Assembly: GCF_938028735.1 (NCBI RefSeq)
Contig: NZ_CALIMF010000021.1
Coordinates: 1-34,695 of the forward strand
Direction: 5' to 3'
Length of the DNA stretch: 34,695 nucleotides
Origin: an uncultured Thermanaerothrix sp.
GTDB lineage: Bacteria > Chloroflexota > Anaerolineae > Anaerolineales > Anaerolineaceae
Each line of letters begins with the position of its first letter. The stretch's first letter is position 1. A program made the position numbers and the translations under genes. Of the stretch, positions 7,248 through 14,478 are shown in pieces. The notes below the pieces were generated by a model that was given only the letters and a program-made list of their open reading frames with translations, searched no databases and was not told where the DNA came from.

Positions 7248-7892
7248 TTAAGCCTGCCTTGGACGCACGGCGCGATAGACCAGGAACACCCCGATCAGGA
7301 TCAACGCCAGTGGCCAGATAAAGCGCCCCATCTCGATGGCCCCCAGAAAGAGCAGCGCAGCGAACGCCAGCAAAATCGCCGCGGGATAGAGTGGCCAGGT
7401 CATGCGGGCACCTCCCGGCCTCGACAATGCGTACAATGCCAAGAAGGTCAGCCCCAGCCCGGCGAAGAAGATCCACCCACCACTATCAGCGGGGAGTATC
7501 GAATCCTCTAGGGAGACCACAGCCAGGGTAAACATGGTGCCGGCAGGAATGATGGCCCACCAGAACTCCCGGCGTAGCAGGTAGATGACCACAAAACTCA
7601 ACCCAACGCTCCCTAGGACCAGTACCCCACCCAGATAGCGGGTGGCTTGCGGTGCAAAGGTGCCCAGCAAGACTAGAGCAGCGATACCCAGGAGTGGGAA
7701 GGCCGGAAAAGCAGCCCACCAAGCCTCACGGTTGGAGAGCAGGACGCCAAGAAAGACCACTCCGCCCACCGCAAGTAAAATGCCCCAAACAACCCCCACC
7801 AGGCTGACCTCCAACCACAGGCTGACCAGAGCCAGCAGCCCGGTCAGGATGAGAGCCGCTCCGCCAATTAGGCGCCAGCGTGATTCTGACAT
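7248..7892 (-). CDS. Polytopic membrane protein, unknown function
   Basis: This 214-aa protein is almost entirely hydrophobic, with six or seven predicted helices (for example GGAALILTGLLALVSLWLEV and PLYPAAILLAFAALLFLGAI) and a short basic C-terminus. The start at 7892 (MSESRW) is chosen because AAGGAGGG lies immediately upstream; an ATG five codons earlier would place that ribosome site inside the gene. It resembles the small membrane proteins of the DUF5668/LiaF neighbourhood but I cannot name a family. It sits between two LiaF-like genes (13 nt and 59 nt gaps), which suggests a shared envelope role. Confidence 0.6.
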   Translation of the reverse strand: MSESRWRLIGGAALILTGLLALVSLWLEVSLVGVVWGILLAVGGVVFLGVLLSNREAWWAAFPAFPLLGIAALVLLGTFAPQATRYLGGVLVLGSVGLSFVVIYLLRREFWWAIIPAGTMFTLAVVSLEDSILPADSGGWIFFAGLGLTFLALYALSRPGGARMTWPLYPAAILLAFAALLFLGAIEMGRFIWPLALILIGVFLVYRAVRPRQA

Positions 7893-7951
7893 GGTTCCCT
7901 CCTTCAAAGAGAATTAAAAAACTCCCTACTCTTATATCTACGTAAGACAGG

Positions 7952-8743
7952 TTAAGAGATTTCGACGGAGCCCAAACCCGTTTCCACATGAATCTCGAAG
8001 CGGTTGGTGGCTGTGGCGTAATCGGGCGATTCATATACCTCGCCGGCATACGGAAAACGCTGAGCATCCACGTTCACCCCGGCCAACCCACTCTGTACAT
8101 GGATGCGCGCGGCCATAGTGGGCGGAACTTGGATCTTCAAAGCGGCCACCCCGCTCTTAAGGTGTGCGCTTCCTTGCCCCTGCGCCGGTAGAATCAGCGT
8201 AGTCTCGCTGGCCCCGGTTTCCAGGATCAGGTGGCGCACGTGCAAGCGGCTCAAGTCGAGGTGCGCTTGGTTGGCTCCGAGGTGGCACTCTAGGTCGAGC
8301 GGCAGGTGGGGGGTAACTGCCAGTGCCCAGCGGTAGCCCTCGCTACCCTCCACCCAGGGCAGGAGCATGGCATCGGGCTCCAGGCGCAGGCGCACGTCCA
8401 AGCGCTCGCCCTCGCGGCGCACTTCGGGGACACCCCCGCCACACTCTCCACGCAAGAAAAGTGTGCCTGCATCCTCCAGCGCGTGCAGCACGAGCCGCCC
8501 CGCGCCATGATCCAGGCGTAAGTGGGCTTCGCGTGCGTTTCCCAATGGGATGGTGATTGTGCGGCTGAGTGCCTCCAGACGCGCGCGGGGGCGTAGGAGC
8601 AACCAAATACCGAGCCAGATCAACGCCAGTGGCCAAAAGAACGCCCAGGCACTGAAAGGCAAAAGGCCTAGGTTTTCCAGCAATAACAAGACCCCCAGCA
8701 GCAATAGAGCGCTGCCCCAAAATAATCGTCGTCCCTTCATCAT
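7952..8743 (-). CDS. LiaF-like membrane protein with C-terminal toastrack-type domain
   Basis: This 263-aa protein starts with a basic segment and two hydrophobic helices (LFWGSALLLLGVLLLLENLGL and AFFWPLALIWLGIWLLL), one unit of the LiaF-TM/DUF5668 motif. A beta-rich region follows with repeated strands such as GAGRLVLHAL, ETGASETTLIL, SGVAALKIQVP, QSGLAGVNVD and ETGLGSVEIS, the DUF2154/toastrack type. The start is ATGATG at 8738-8743; the frame stays open further upstream, but that part is Pro/Arg-rich and unlike the family. It is probably the first gene of a minus-strand operon running to the SIMPL lipoprotein. A TATAAT -10 candidate lies upstream at 8838-8843. Confidence 0.7.
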   Translation of the reverse strand: MMKGRRLFWGSALLLLGVLLLLENLGLLPFSAWAFFWPLALIWLGIWLLLRPRARLEALSRTITIPLGNAREAHLRLDHGAGRLVLHALEDAGTLFLRGECGGGVPEVRREGERLDVRLRLEPDAMLLPWVEGSEGYRWALAVTPHLPLDLECHLGANQAHLDLSRLHVRHLILETGASETTLILPAQGQGSAHLKSGVAALKIQVPPTMAARIHVQSGLAGVNVDAQRFPYAGEVYESPDYATATNRFEIHVETGLGSVEIS

Positions 8744-8983
8744 GCAAACTCGCTTTCTTGGGGACCCCCCAGGGGGATGAATATTCCGCACCTTGGATCT
8801 GGTCCATCGGTGCGGCGAGGGTTGTATGAACATTTTTATTATAGCATCAAGGATTGTTTTGGGAGCAGTTTCAAAAACCAGTCTGGGCCGGTGCCAAGGG
8901 TTAATTTTGTCTTGTCTGGGCAAATTTTGTATAATGAAATTGGGCATGTGCCCCGCGGGTGTGGGCTAGCCCAGGAGGCTACC
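8744..8983. other. Divergent promoter region between LiaF-like operon and ABM-like gene
   Basis: These 240 nt hold no gene. For the minus-strand operon a TATAAT (complement at 8838-8843) lies about 95 nt before the start, without a clear -35 partner. For the plus-strand gene there is a strong promoter at 8907-8935. A G/C-run pair (CCCCCC near 8764 with GGGGG near 8772) can form a short hairpin in the minus-strand leader. Confidence 0.5.
8907..8935 (+). promoter_or_regulatory. Promoter TTGTCT-17-TATAAT
   Basis: The -35 TTGTCT (8907-8912) and consensus -10 TATAAT (8930-8935) are separated by 17 bp. Transcription would begin near 8942 and run into the ABM-like gene at 8984, leaving a leader of about 40 nt with an AGGAGG ribosome site. 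Confidence 0.7.
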
Positions 8984-9277
8984 ATGTATGTCACCGTGCT
9001 GATGGGATATGTCTCACGCGAGAACTGGAGTACTCTCCAGAAGGCGTTTGCCGAGGCTGTGCGTCACCCCCCAAAGGATCTCCTGCACTCGGTATTGGTG
9101 CAGTCGGTGGATGATCCCATGCAGTGGCAGATCATCTCGTTCTGGTCTTCCTACGAGGCTTACCAGGCTGCCGAGGCCAATAAGCAGACGGACACCTGCG
9201 TTCAACTCTTTTGTGCGGCGGGGAGCACCCCTACGCGCCGCGGTTACCGGGTGAGTGAGCGTTTCAGCCGCATCTAA
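8984..9277 (+). CDS. Small ABM-like (dimeric alpha-beta barrel) protein
   Basis: This 97-aa protein fits the ferredoxin-like fold of antibiotic-biosynthesis-monooxygenase-type proteins: strand MYVTVLMGYV, helix WSTLQKAFAEAVR, strand LLHSVLVQSVDDPMQWQIISFW, helix SYEAYQAAEANKQT, and a final strand. The WQIISFWSSYEAY segment is like the W...W-S-x-E-x-Y pattern of this fold. Members are often heme-handling or cofactor-free oxygenases or simply small binding proteins; the substrate here cannot be told. The start has an excellent site (CAGGAGG, 8972-8978). The next gene begins 8 nt downstream, so the two are probably co-transcribed. Confidence 0.6.
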   Translation: MYVTVLMGYVSRENWSTLQKAFAEAVRHPPKDLLHSVLVQSVDDPMQWQIISFWSSYEAYQAAEANKQTDTCVQLFCAAGSTPTRRGYRVSERFSRI

Positions 9278-9285
9278 GGGGACCT

Positions 9286-10077
9286 ATGGACGCCTGGTTA
9301 GAGCGTCTGGTGGCGCTAGAGAGCGAAGTTTCCTACAAAACTCCACCGGCGCCGGGAGAACGCTATTTTCGTTACCAACCGGGGCGGTTGCCAATTCTGC
9401 TCTCGGCGCCTCATGGTGCGGCCCACATGCGTGAGGGACAGTTAAAAGAGGAAGAGGACTACACCGCTGCCCTGGTGCGCTTGGTGGCCGAACTCAGTGA
9501 TGCACATGCTCTTTACACCTACCGCCTGGCCGATCCCGATCCCGGCTTTTATCCCGAAACGCCTTACAAGCGCGCCTTGCGCTATATTGTGCACCGTCAC
9601 CGCATTCGCTTTGTGATCGACCTTCACGGTTGTGCCGCCTATCGTGATTTTGGGCTGGCGCTGGGTACGCTGCACGGTCAAAGTTGTCCTTCGGAGCGCC
9701 GGCGTATCTTATCGCTCTTGTACCAATTCGGTTTTCGCCCTTCTGGGCCATGGCTCTCGGTGGTGGATGTGGATCGTACTTTCACGGCCAATGGGCGTCT
9801 AGGGCAGGAAACAATTACCCGCTTTGTCTGGCAACGGTTGGGCGTGCCGGCAGCGCAATTTGAACTGCACCCCCACTTGCGCGTGGTGCGCCGGTTGGGT
9901 GAGGCCTCGGAGCGTGAACCGTATCAGGCACAGCCAGACCAGATCAAGCGCGCGGTGGCTTTTTTCCTGGCATTGGTGACCACTCTGGCCGAGACTTATC
10001 GTACTGAGAGCTTACCCTCTGAACCCGTTGCCCTGCCCTCCGAACGTGAGGATGACTTGCCCTCACGTGAGGAGTAG
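9286..10077 (+). CDS. N-formylglutamate amidohydrolase-like protein
   Basis: This 263-aa protein carries the hallmarks of the FGase family: LLSAPHGAAHMREG near 39-51 (the SxPHxG motif), VIDLHGCAAYRDFGLALGT near 110-128, and FELHPHLR near 197-204, which can supply metal-binding His and Asp residues. The fold relates to zinc peptidases and deamidases, so it may hydrolyse an amide, but the substrate is not necessarily formylglutamate because no histidine-degradation genes are near. The last 20 residues are a charged tail with three short repeats of the type LPSE/LPSR, probably disordered. It lies 8 nt after the ABM-like gene and has no strong ribosome site of its own apart from AAGGGG. Confidence 0.65.
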   Translation: MDAWLERLVALESEVSYKTPPAPGERYFRYQPGRLPILLSAPHGAAHMREGQLKEEEDYTAALVRLVAELSDAHALYTYRLADPDPGFYPETPYKRALRYIVHRHRIRFVIDLHGCAAYRDFGLALGTLHGQSCPSERRRILSLLYQFGFRPSGPWLSVVDVDRTFTANGRLGQETITRFVWQRLGVPAAQFELHPHLRVVRRLGEASEREPYQAQPDQIKRAVAFFLALVTTLAETYRTESLPSEPVALPSEREDDLPSREE

Positions 10078-10094
10078 CGCTCAACCCCATTTGA

Positions 10095-10123
10095 TTGACA
10101 GCCAGCCCAGAGGAAGGTATGAT
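10095..10123 (+). promoter_or_regulatory. Promoter of ffs, TTGACA-17-TATGAT
   Basis: A consensus -35 TTGACA (10095-10100) and -10 TATGAT (10118-10123) are separated by exactly 17 bp. The predicted start, about 10129-10131, coincides with the first paired base of the SRP RNA. A strong constitutive promoter is what such an RNA gene needs. Confidence 0.85.
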
Positions 10124-10128
10124 TAAGG

Positions 10129-10240
10129 CGCGTTCGGGTGGGACCGGCGCGGCAGAAACCGCCGAACCCTGTCAGGTCCGAGAGGAAGCAGCAGTAAGGC
10201 GGCCCTTCTGGGCGCCGCCGGTAAACCTGCCCGACGCAAT
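10129..10240 (+). ncRNA. ffs: Bacterial small SRP RNA (4.5S-type)
   Basis: The conserved domain IV is plain: CTGTCAGGTCCGAGAGGAAG followed by CAGCAGTAA (10169-10197). It holds the symmetric and asymmetric loops that bind Ffh and a GAGA tetraloop of GNRA type where GGAA is common. The flanks pair to form the long rod: GCGTTCGGGTGGG (from 10130) with CCTGCCCGACGC (10226-10237), and ACCGGCGCGGCAG with CTGGGCGCCGCCGGT. The RNA is about 110 nt. A perfect promoter precedes it and a short T-run (10240-10244) follows the closing stem. It forms the RNA core of the signal recognition particle that targets membrane proteins. The ends are estimates to within a few bases. Confidence 0.93.
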
Positions 10241-10258
10241 TTTTACGCCGGATGATCA

Positions 10259-11143
10259 ATGGAAACGCCTCCGATTTGTAATTACGAGGGTTCGGATTAT
10301 CAACGCTCCTTCTGGGAGCAGGGTGGGCGTGCCTACGAGGATGCGGTAGAAGCCCTGGCCTTGCGCCGCCTCCTGCCACCTGAGGGTGGGCAATGGCTGC
10401 TGGAAATTGGGGCGGGAGCAGGGCGGAACACGCCACGCTATCACGGTTACCAGCGCATTGTGCTCCTGGATTATTCCCGCACGCAGTTACACCAGGCCCA
10501 AGAACGCCTAGGGCGAGATGGGCGCTATCTTTACGTGGCTGGGGATGCGTATCACCTCCCTTTCGTCAGCGGCTTCTTTGACGCTGCCACCATGATCCGC
10601 ACCCTGCATCACATGGTGGAGCCGCGGCGGGTGTTGGAAGAGGCTCGGCGGATTTTGCGCCCGCAGGGCGTTTTTATTCTGGAATTTGCCAATAAATGCA
10701 ATCTGAAGGCCATCTTGCGCTACCTGCTGCGCCGTCAGGTGTGGAGTCCTTTTACCCCAGAGCCGGTGGAATTTGCCCCCCTGAATTTTGATTTTCACCC
10801 CGCTACGGTGCGCACTTGGCTGACGTTGAGTGGCTTTGCCATTGAGCGCCAGTTAACCGTTTCGCACTTTCGAATTGGCTTCCTTAAGCGCCTTATCCCC
10901 CTAAGACTGCTGGTTGGGTTGGATGGGCTGGCCCAGTGGACGGGAGACTGGTGGCAACTTTCCCCCAGCGTTTTTGTGCGGGCGCGGGTGCGTGGTGAAG
11001 CCTCGATGGCTTCAACCTTTGCGTTCCGTTGCCCAGTCTGTGGGCATCAGCCCTTGGCCGACACGCCCCCTGAAATCACCTGCCCGACCTGTGGGCGCAC
11101 TTACCCGGTCGCAGATGGCATTTACGACTTCCGCCCGCGCTAG
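10259..11143 (+). CDS. SAM-dependent methyltransferase with C-terminal zinc ribbon
   Basis: This 294-aa protein has a class I methyltransferase fold: motif I LLEIGAGAGRNT near 47-58, acidic motif II VLLDYSRTQL, a D-x-F motif IV region (GFFDAATMIRTLHHM), and EEARRILRPQGVFILEFAN. At the C-terminus four cysteines (C258, C261, C275, C278) in CPVCGH and CPTCGR make a zinc ribbon like Trm112/UPF0434, a fold used elsewhere as a methyltransferase activator. Here the two seem fused. The substrate is unknown. The start lies only about 15 nt past the ffs T-run with no clear ribosome site, so ffs read-through or a leaderless mRNA is possible. It overlaps the convergent downstream gene by 4 nt. Confidence 0.75.
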   Translation: METPPICNYEGSDYQRSFWEQGGRAYEDAVEALALRRLLPPEGGQWLLEIGAGAGRNTPRYHGYQRIVLLDYSRTQLHQAQERLGRDGRYLYVAGDAYHLPFVSGFFDAATMIRTLHHMVEPRRVLEEARRILRPQGVFILEFANKCNLKAILRYLLRRQVWSPFTPEPVEFAPLNFDFHPATVRTWLTLSGFAIERQLTVSHFRIGFLKRLIPLRLLVGLDGLAQWTGDWWQLSPSVFVRARVRGEASMASTFAFRCPVCGHQPLADTPPEITCPTCGRTYPVADGIYDFRPR

Positions 11144-11901
11144 TGGCTCGTTTTTTCAATCACCCAAAAATGGGAAAGGCCCAAAGCGCGTAGAGGCGTT
11201 TTTTCCAACCCTTGTAGGAAGGCGCGTAGCCAGCGCCCTAACCGTGGAAAGCGAGCGATGATGTTGTCGTAGGCGCCGAAGATTACCGTGCGCCGCACCA
11301 CGCGCAGCGGCAGTCCCTCCAGCAGGCGTGCTAGGTCGCGCGTGGTATAGACGCGCACATGCGGCGCGAGGCGGTCGCGCCAGCGCCGAGGAAGGTAATT
11401 CACCAGCGGGATGTTGCCAAAGCGGTAGCGTCCGCGCCAGTAAATGCCATGGGTCTCAAAAGGATACCCCCGGTTGGGGCAGAAAAGCACCAGCCGCCCC
11501 CCCGGTGCCAGTACCCGCGCGATCTCAGCCAGGGTCTGGCGGTCGTCGGCTACGTGTTCCAGCACCTCATGGCTGAGGACAAGGTCAAACGACGCGGCTC
11601 CAAAAGGGAGTTTTTCACCGGCGCCGCATACCACGCGGGAATGACGGGCGTAGGCCGCGCGGGTGCGTTCCCATTCAATATCCAGACCAACTGCCAGTTG
11701 GGCCGACTCGGCCAGGCGGGCTAGATATTGCCCTACACCGCAGCCGTCCACAAACACTCGTCCTCGTTCGCGCCCCTCCGCCGCGGCCAAGATCATTTGC
11801 AGGCGGCGCTCCTGGCCGGCGCGCCAAACATAGGAGGGAGCACCGCGCAGGGCGGCTTTGGAATCATCCATTATAGGAACATGGGGATGCAAAGAGGTCA
11901 T
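11140..11901 (-). CDS. Class I SAM-dependent methyltransferase
   Basis: This 253-aa protein has methyltransferase motif I in the form RVFVDGCGVGQYLARL near 48-63, motif II LAVGLDIEWERTRAA, and the typical FDLVLSHEVLEHVADDRQTLAEIARVLAPGGRLVLFCPNRG block. The C-terminal half is rich in aromatic and basic residues (YWRGRYRFGNIPLVNYLPRRWRDR), as in methyltransferases acting on lipid or sugar intermediates, but no substrate can be named. Its start overlaps the stop of the upstream ubiE-type gene by 4 nt (ATGA), so the two are translationally coupled, and the sensor kinase lies before them. Confidence 0.75.
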   Translation of the reverse strand: MTSLHPHVPIMDDSKAALRGAPSYVWRAGQERRLQMILAAAEGRERGRVFVDGCGVGQYLARLAESAQLAVGLDIEWERTRAAYARHSRVVCGAGEKLPFGAASFDLVLSHEVLEHVADDRQTLAEIARVLAPGGRLVLFCPNRGYPFETHGIYWRGRYRFGNIPLVNYLPRRWRDRLAPHVRVYTTRDLARLLEGLPLRVVRRTVIFGAYDNIIARFPRLGRWLRAFLQGLEKTPLRALGLSHFWVIEKTSH

Positions 11902-12602
11902 GTGTGGCCCCAGTGAATGGCAATAGTGCCCATCATTTTATACACAAAACGGACCTCTGAGAAGCCTACCGTTTCTAGGGCAGCCGCCAGTTGGGGGGCG
12001 GAGAGGAAGGTAGCGCTAGAATGAGCCAGGTACTCGTAGGCCTCGCGCTTGCCGGTGAGCATTCCACCGATCCAAGGGATCATCTTGAACATCAGGACAT
12101 CGCGGAGTGGACGGAGGGGGTGAGGAATGGGATGGGTGGTCTCTAGGATGGCAATCTGGCCGCCGGGTCTGAGCACGCGGGCGATCTCGCGTAGGGCTTG
12201 GGGCAGATCGGCCACGTTGCGCAGCAGAAAGGCGCAGACGAGGGCATCGAACGACCCGGTGGCAAAAGGGAGAGCCAGGGCATCTGCCGCACACCAAGCA
12301 GGCGGGTGAGGAAAGGCGCGCTGGCGTCCCAGCAGGAGCATGGGCAAGGTGAAGTCAGCTGCCACTACCTGCACCTTGGGCATCTGACGCATCACCTCGC
12401 GAGCAAGGTCACCAGTGCCGCAGCCCAGATCCAACACACGAGCTCCCGGCGGCAAGTGCAAACCGCGCACCGCCTCACGTCGCCAGGTCAAATCCAGCCC
12501 CGCCGTCATCAGGCGGTTGGCCAAGTCGTAGCGCGGGGCAATTTGCCCAAACATATGGCGGATGCGCGCCGCACGCTCCGCTGGATCGGGTTTACTCGTC
12601 AT
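11898..12602 (-). CDS. ubiE: Demethylmenaquinone methyltransferase (UbiE/MenG family)
   Basis: This 234-aa protein shows the UbiE/COQ5 family pattern: FGQIAPRYDLANRLMTAGLDLTWRR near 18-42, VLDLGCGTGDLA (motif I) near 57-68, AADFTLPML, FDALVCAFLLRNVADLPQALREIARVLRPGGQIAILE and the ending YKMMGTIAIHWG. It would add the last methyl group to demethylmenaquinone, making menaquinone for membrane electron transport. No other quinone genes lie nearby. It overlaps the end of the histidine kinase gene by 11 nt and the next methyltransferase by 4 nt, which ties quinone methylation to a sensor kinase in one transcript. menG is an equally proper symbol. Confidence 0.88.
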   Translation of the reverse strand: MTSKPDPAERAARIRHMFGQIAPRYDLANRLMTAGLDLTWRREAVRGLHLPPGARVLDLGCGTGDLAREVMRQMPKVQVVAADFTLPMLLLGRQRAFPHPPAWCAADALALPFATGSFDALVCAFLLRNVADLPQALREIARVLRPGGQIAILETTHPIPHPLRPLRDVLMFKMIPWIGGMLTGKREAYEYLAHSSATFLSAPQLAAALETVGFSEVRFVYKMMGTIAIHWGHT

Positions 12603-14277
12603 TGGTTAGCGGCACCCACGCCAGGATGGTGGTACCCGCGCCGGGCTCGGAGATGATCTCCACCTCTCCACCTGCTTGGCGGGCACGGGTTTGCATGTTC
12701 GAGAGGCCGTGTCCAATGGATTGGCTGACCTGCGTCGGATTAAAGCCGCGCCCATCGTCGTGTACTTCCAGCAACACCCGCTCAGGCGTCTTCCATACCG
12801 TGACCTCAACATGGCGGGCACGGGCGTGTTTAGCGATGTTTGCCAGCGCTTCCTGACAAATATGGAAAAGCGCTACCGCCTGGAGTTCGGGTAACCCAGC
12901 CAGGTCGTCCTCTGGGCCTTGCAGATCCACATTGAGTAGTGTATTGGCATGAAATTCCTTGACCAAACGACGGATGCCCTGCATGAGGGTTTCATTTTGG
13001 AGTTGGCGCGGGCGCAGGTCGAGGATGTAGGCGCGAATATCGCGAATGGTGCTGTCAATATCGCGAATGGCTTGCTCAATGCGTTGCAGTGCTGCTTGCG
13101 GGTCCTGGTGAATCAACAGGCGTGCGTGCTCCAGCGTCAACCCCACGGCATAGATGGATTGAATCACACCGTCGTGCAGGTCCATGCCGATGCGCTCACG
13201 CTCTTCCAGAATCGCCAGGCGACGGCTCTGCAGGTTCAGGCGCACGTTTTCGATCGCCAGGCCAATCCACGAACTAATGGTAGCCAGAAATTGCATTTCC
13301 AAATCGTCCAATGGGCGGGCGTGACGACTGGCCACGCACAATACTCCCAACACACCTTGGCGGCCGCGGATGGGCAGGCAGGCCACCTGCTGAAAATTTT
13401 GCAAGATCACCTGTGGATGCAAGTCCTGCCCATCGGGCGGAGTCGGCTTGAAGACAATGGGCTGATCGCGTTTGGCAACCTGGCCAATGATGCTCTCGCC
13501 CAGGGCGAATTCTTCGTGCTGCCACAGCGCCTCAACCACTGAGCCACGGTGCAACATGCGCTGCAGGGTGCGCCCATTTTCCTGACGCAAATAGACTTCT
13601 CCTGCTTCCAGTTGCAGGTAATCCAGTACCTGAGTAAGCGCTTTATCCAGAATCTGGTCAATGTCTGAAGAGGTTGCCAGGGTCGAGGCCAGTTCGTTGA
13701 GCAGGGCCAGGTTCTCGTTACGGCGGGTGAGGATGCGATCGCGCTCAACCAGCTGGCGGTAGATGCGCGCGTTGTTAATGGCAACTGCGGCATACGCTGC
13801 GAGCATTTCGATGAGTTGTTCATCTTCCTCGGTGAACTCCGGGGCATCCCGCTTGTTGGTCAGGTAAATCTGTCCGAGCTGGCGGTTGCCTTGACGGATC
13901 GGCACTCCCAGGAATGACGTCATAAAAGGGTGGTGAGGGGGAAACCCCACACTGCGGGGATCGCTGGTGACATCGCGCAGGCGGATGGGTTTCTCGCTGC
14001 GCATCAGCGCGCCGATGAGCCCCAAGCCACGGGGGGGATGGGCCATGCGACGAATTTCCTCAGCGCTCATCCCCACGGGGATGAAGGCCTCCAACTCCCC
14101 GCCCGGGCCAACCACCCCAACCGCCGCATACTGGGCATTGACCTGCTCGCAAGCCAAGCGGGCGATCTTCTCCAGCAGTGATTCCAGTGAAACATCGCGC
14201 ACCAGTTCCAGGCTGGCACGATGAAGGGCTAACAGGCGTTCTTCTAGTTGTTCGCGAGTGAGGTTGACCGTGCTCAT
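12592..14277 (-). CDS. GAF-GAF sensor histidine kinase (NarL/DevS type)
   Basis: This 561-aa soluble kinase has two GAF domains (about 28-175 and 195-345), a HisKA_3 dimerisation region with phospho-acceptor H368 (ERIGMDLHDGVIQSIYAVGL), and an HATPase with an N-box (CQEALANIAKHARA), DDGRGF and GHGLSNMQTRA near 450-555. There are no membrane segments. The first GAF has GFPPHHPFMTSFLGVPI near 111-127 and IYLTNK, which closely resembles the heme-binding GAF of DevS/DosT; H116 is where I recall the heme ligand lying in that family. It may sense redox state, O2 or NO, but this is inference. An AAAGGAG site precedes the start. No response regulator lies next to it. Confidence 0.85.
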   Translation of the reverse strand: MSTVNLTREQLEERLLALHRASLELVRDVSLESLLEKIARLACEQVNAQYAAVGVVGPGGELEAFIPVGMSAEEIRRMAHPPRGLGLIGALMRSEKPIRLRDVTSDPRSVGFPPHHPFMTSFLGVPIRQGNRQLGQIYLTNKRDAPEFTEEDEQLIEMLAAYAAVAINNARIYRQLVERDRILTRRNENLALLNELASTLATSSDIDQILDKALTQVLDYLQLEAGEVYLRQENGRTLQRMLHRGSVVEALWQHEEFALGESIIGQVAKRDQPIVFKPTPPDGQDLHPQVILQNFQQVACLPIRGRQGVLGVLCVASRHARPLDDLEMQFLATISSWIGLAIENVRLNLQSRRLAILEERERIGMDLHDGVIQSIYAVGLTLEHARLLIHQDPQAALQRIEQAIRDIDSTIRDIRAYILDLRPRQLQNETLMQGIRRLVKEFHANTLLNVDLQGPEDDLAGLPELQAVALFHICQEALANIAKHARARHVEVTVWKTPERVLLEVHDDGRGFNPTQVSQSIGHGLSNMQTRARQAGGEVEIISEPGAGTTILAWVPLTNDE

Positions 14278-14298
14278 AACACTCCTTTGGCTTTCACT

Positions 14299-14328
14299 AT
14301 TTTACTGGGCATTGTCCATTTTCGTCAA
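14299..14328 (-). promoter_or_regulatory. Promoter of kinase-ubiE operon, TTGACG-18-TAAAAT
   Basis: On the minus strand the -35 TTGACG (complement 14323-14328) and -10 TAAAAT (complement 14299-14304) are 18 bp apart and lie about 20 nt before the kinase start. This gives a very short leader containing the AAAGGAG ribosome site. Confidence 0.6.
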
Positions 14329-14478
14329 CTTTGTTACTTTGTTCACAAAACCATTGGCGATGAGGGGTAAGGCATCTTCAAACTCTCTTCGTTGCAACTT
14401 CATAAATTCTTCATAGCCTTTTGTTATCCTTTGGGCTGCAAGATGTGACAATACCCTTTTCAAACGGAGGTAACTCGT

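Noticed and set aside
10095..10349. Open frames over the SRP RNA region on both strands.
   Set aside because: They run through a structured RNA gene with its own promoter and into the methyltransferase start; no protein features are seen.
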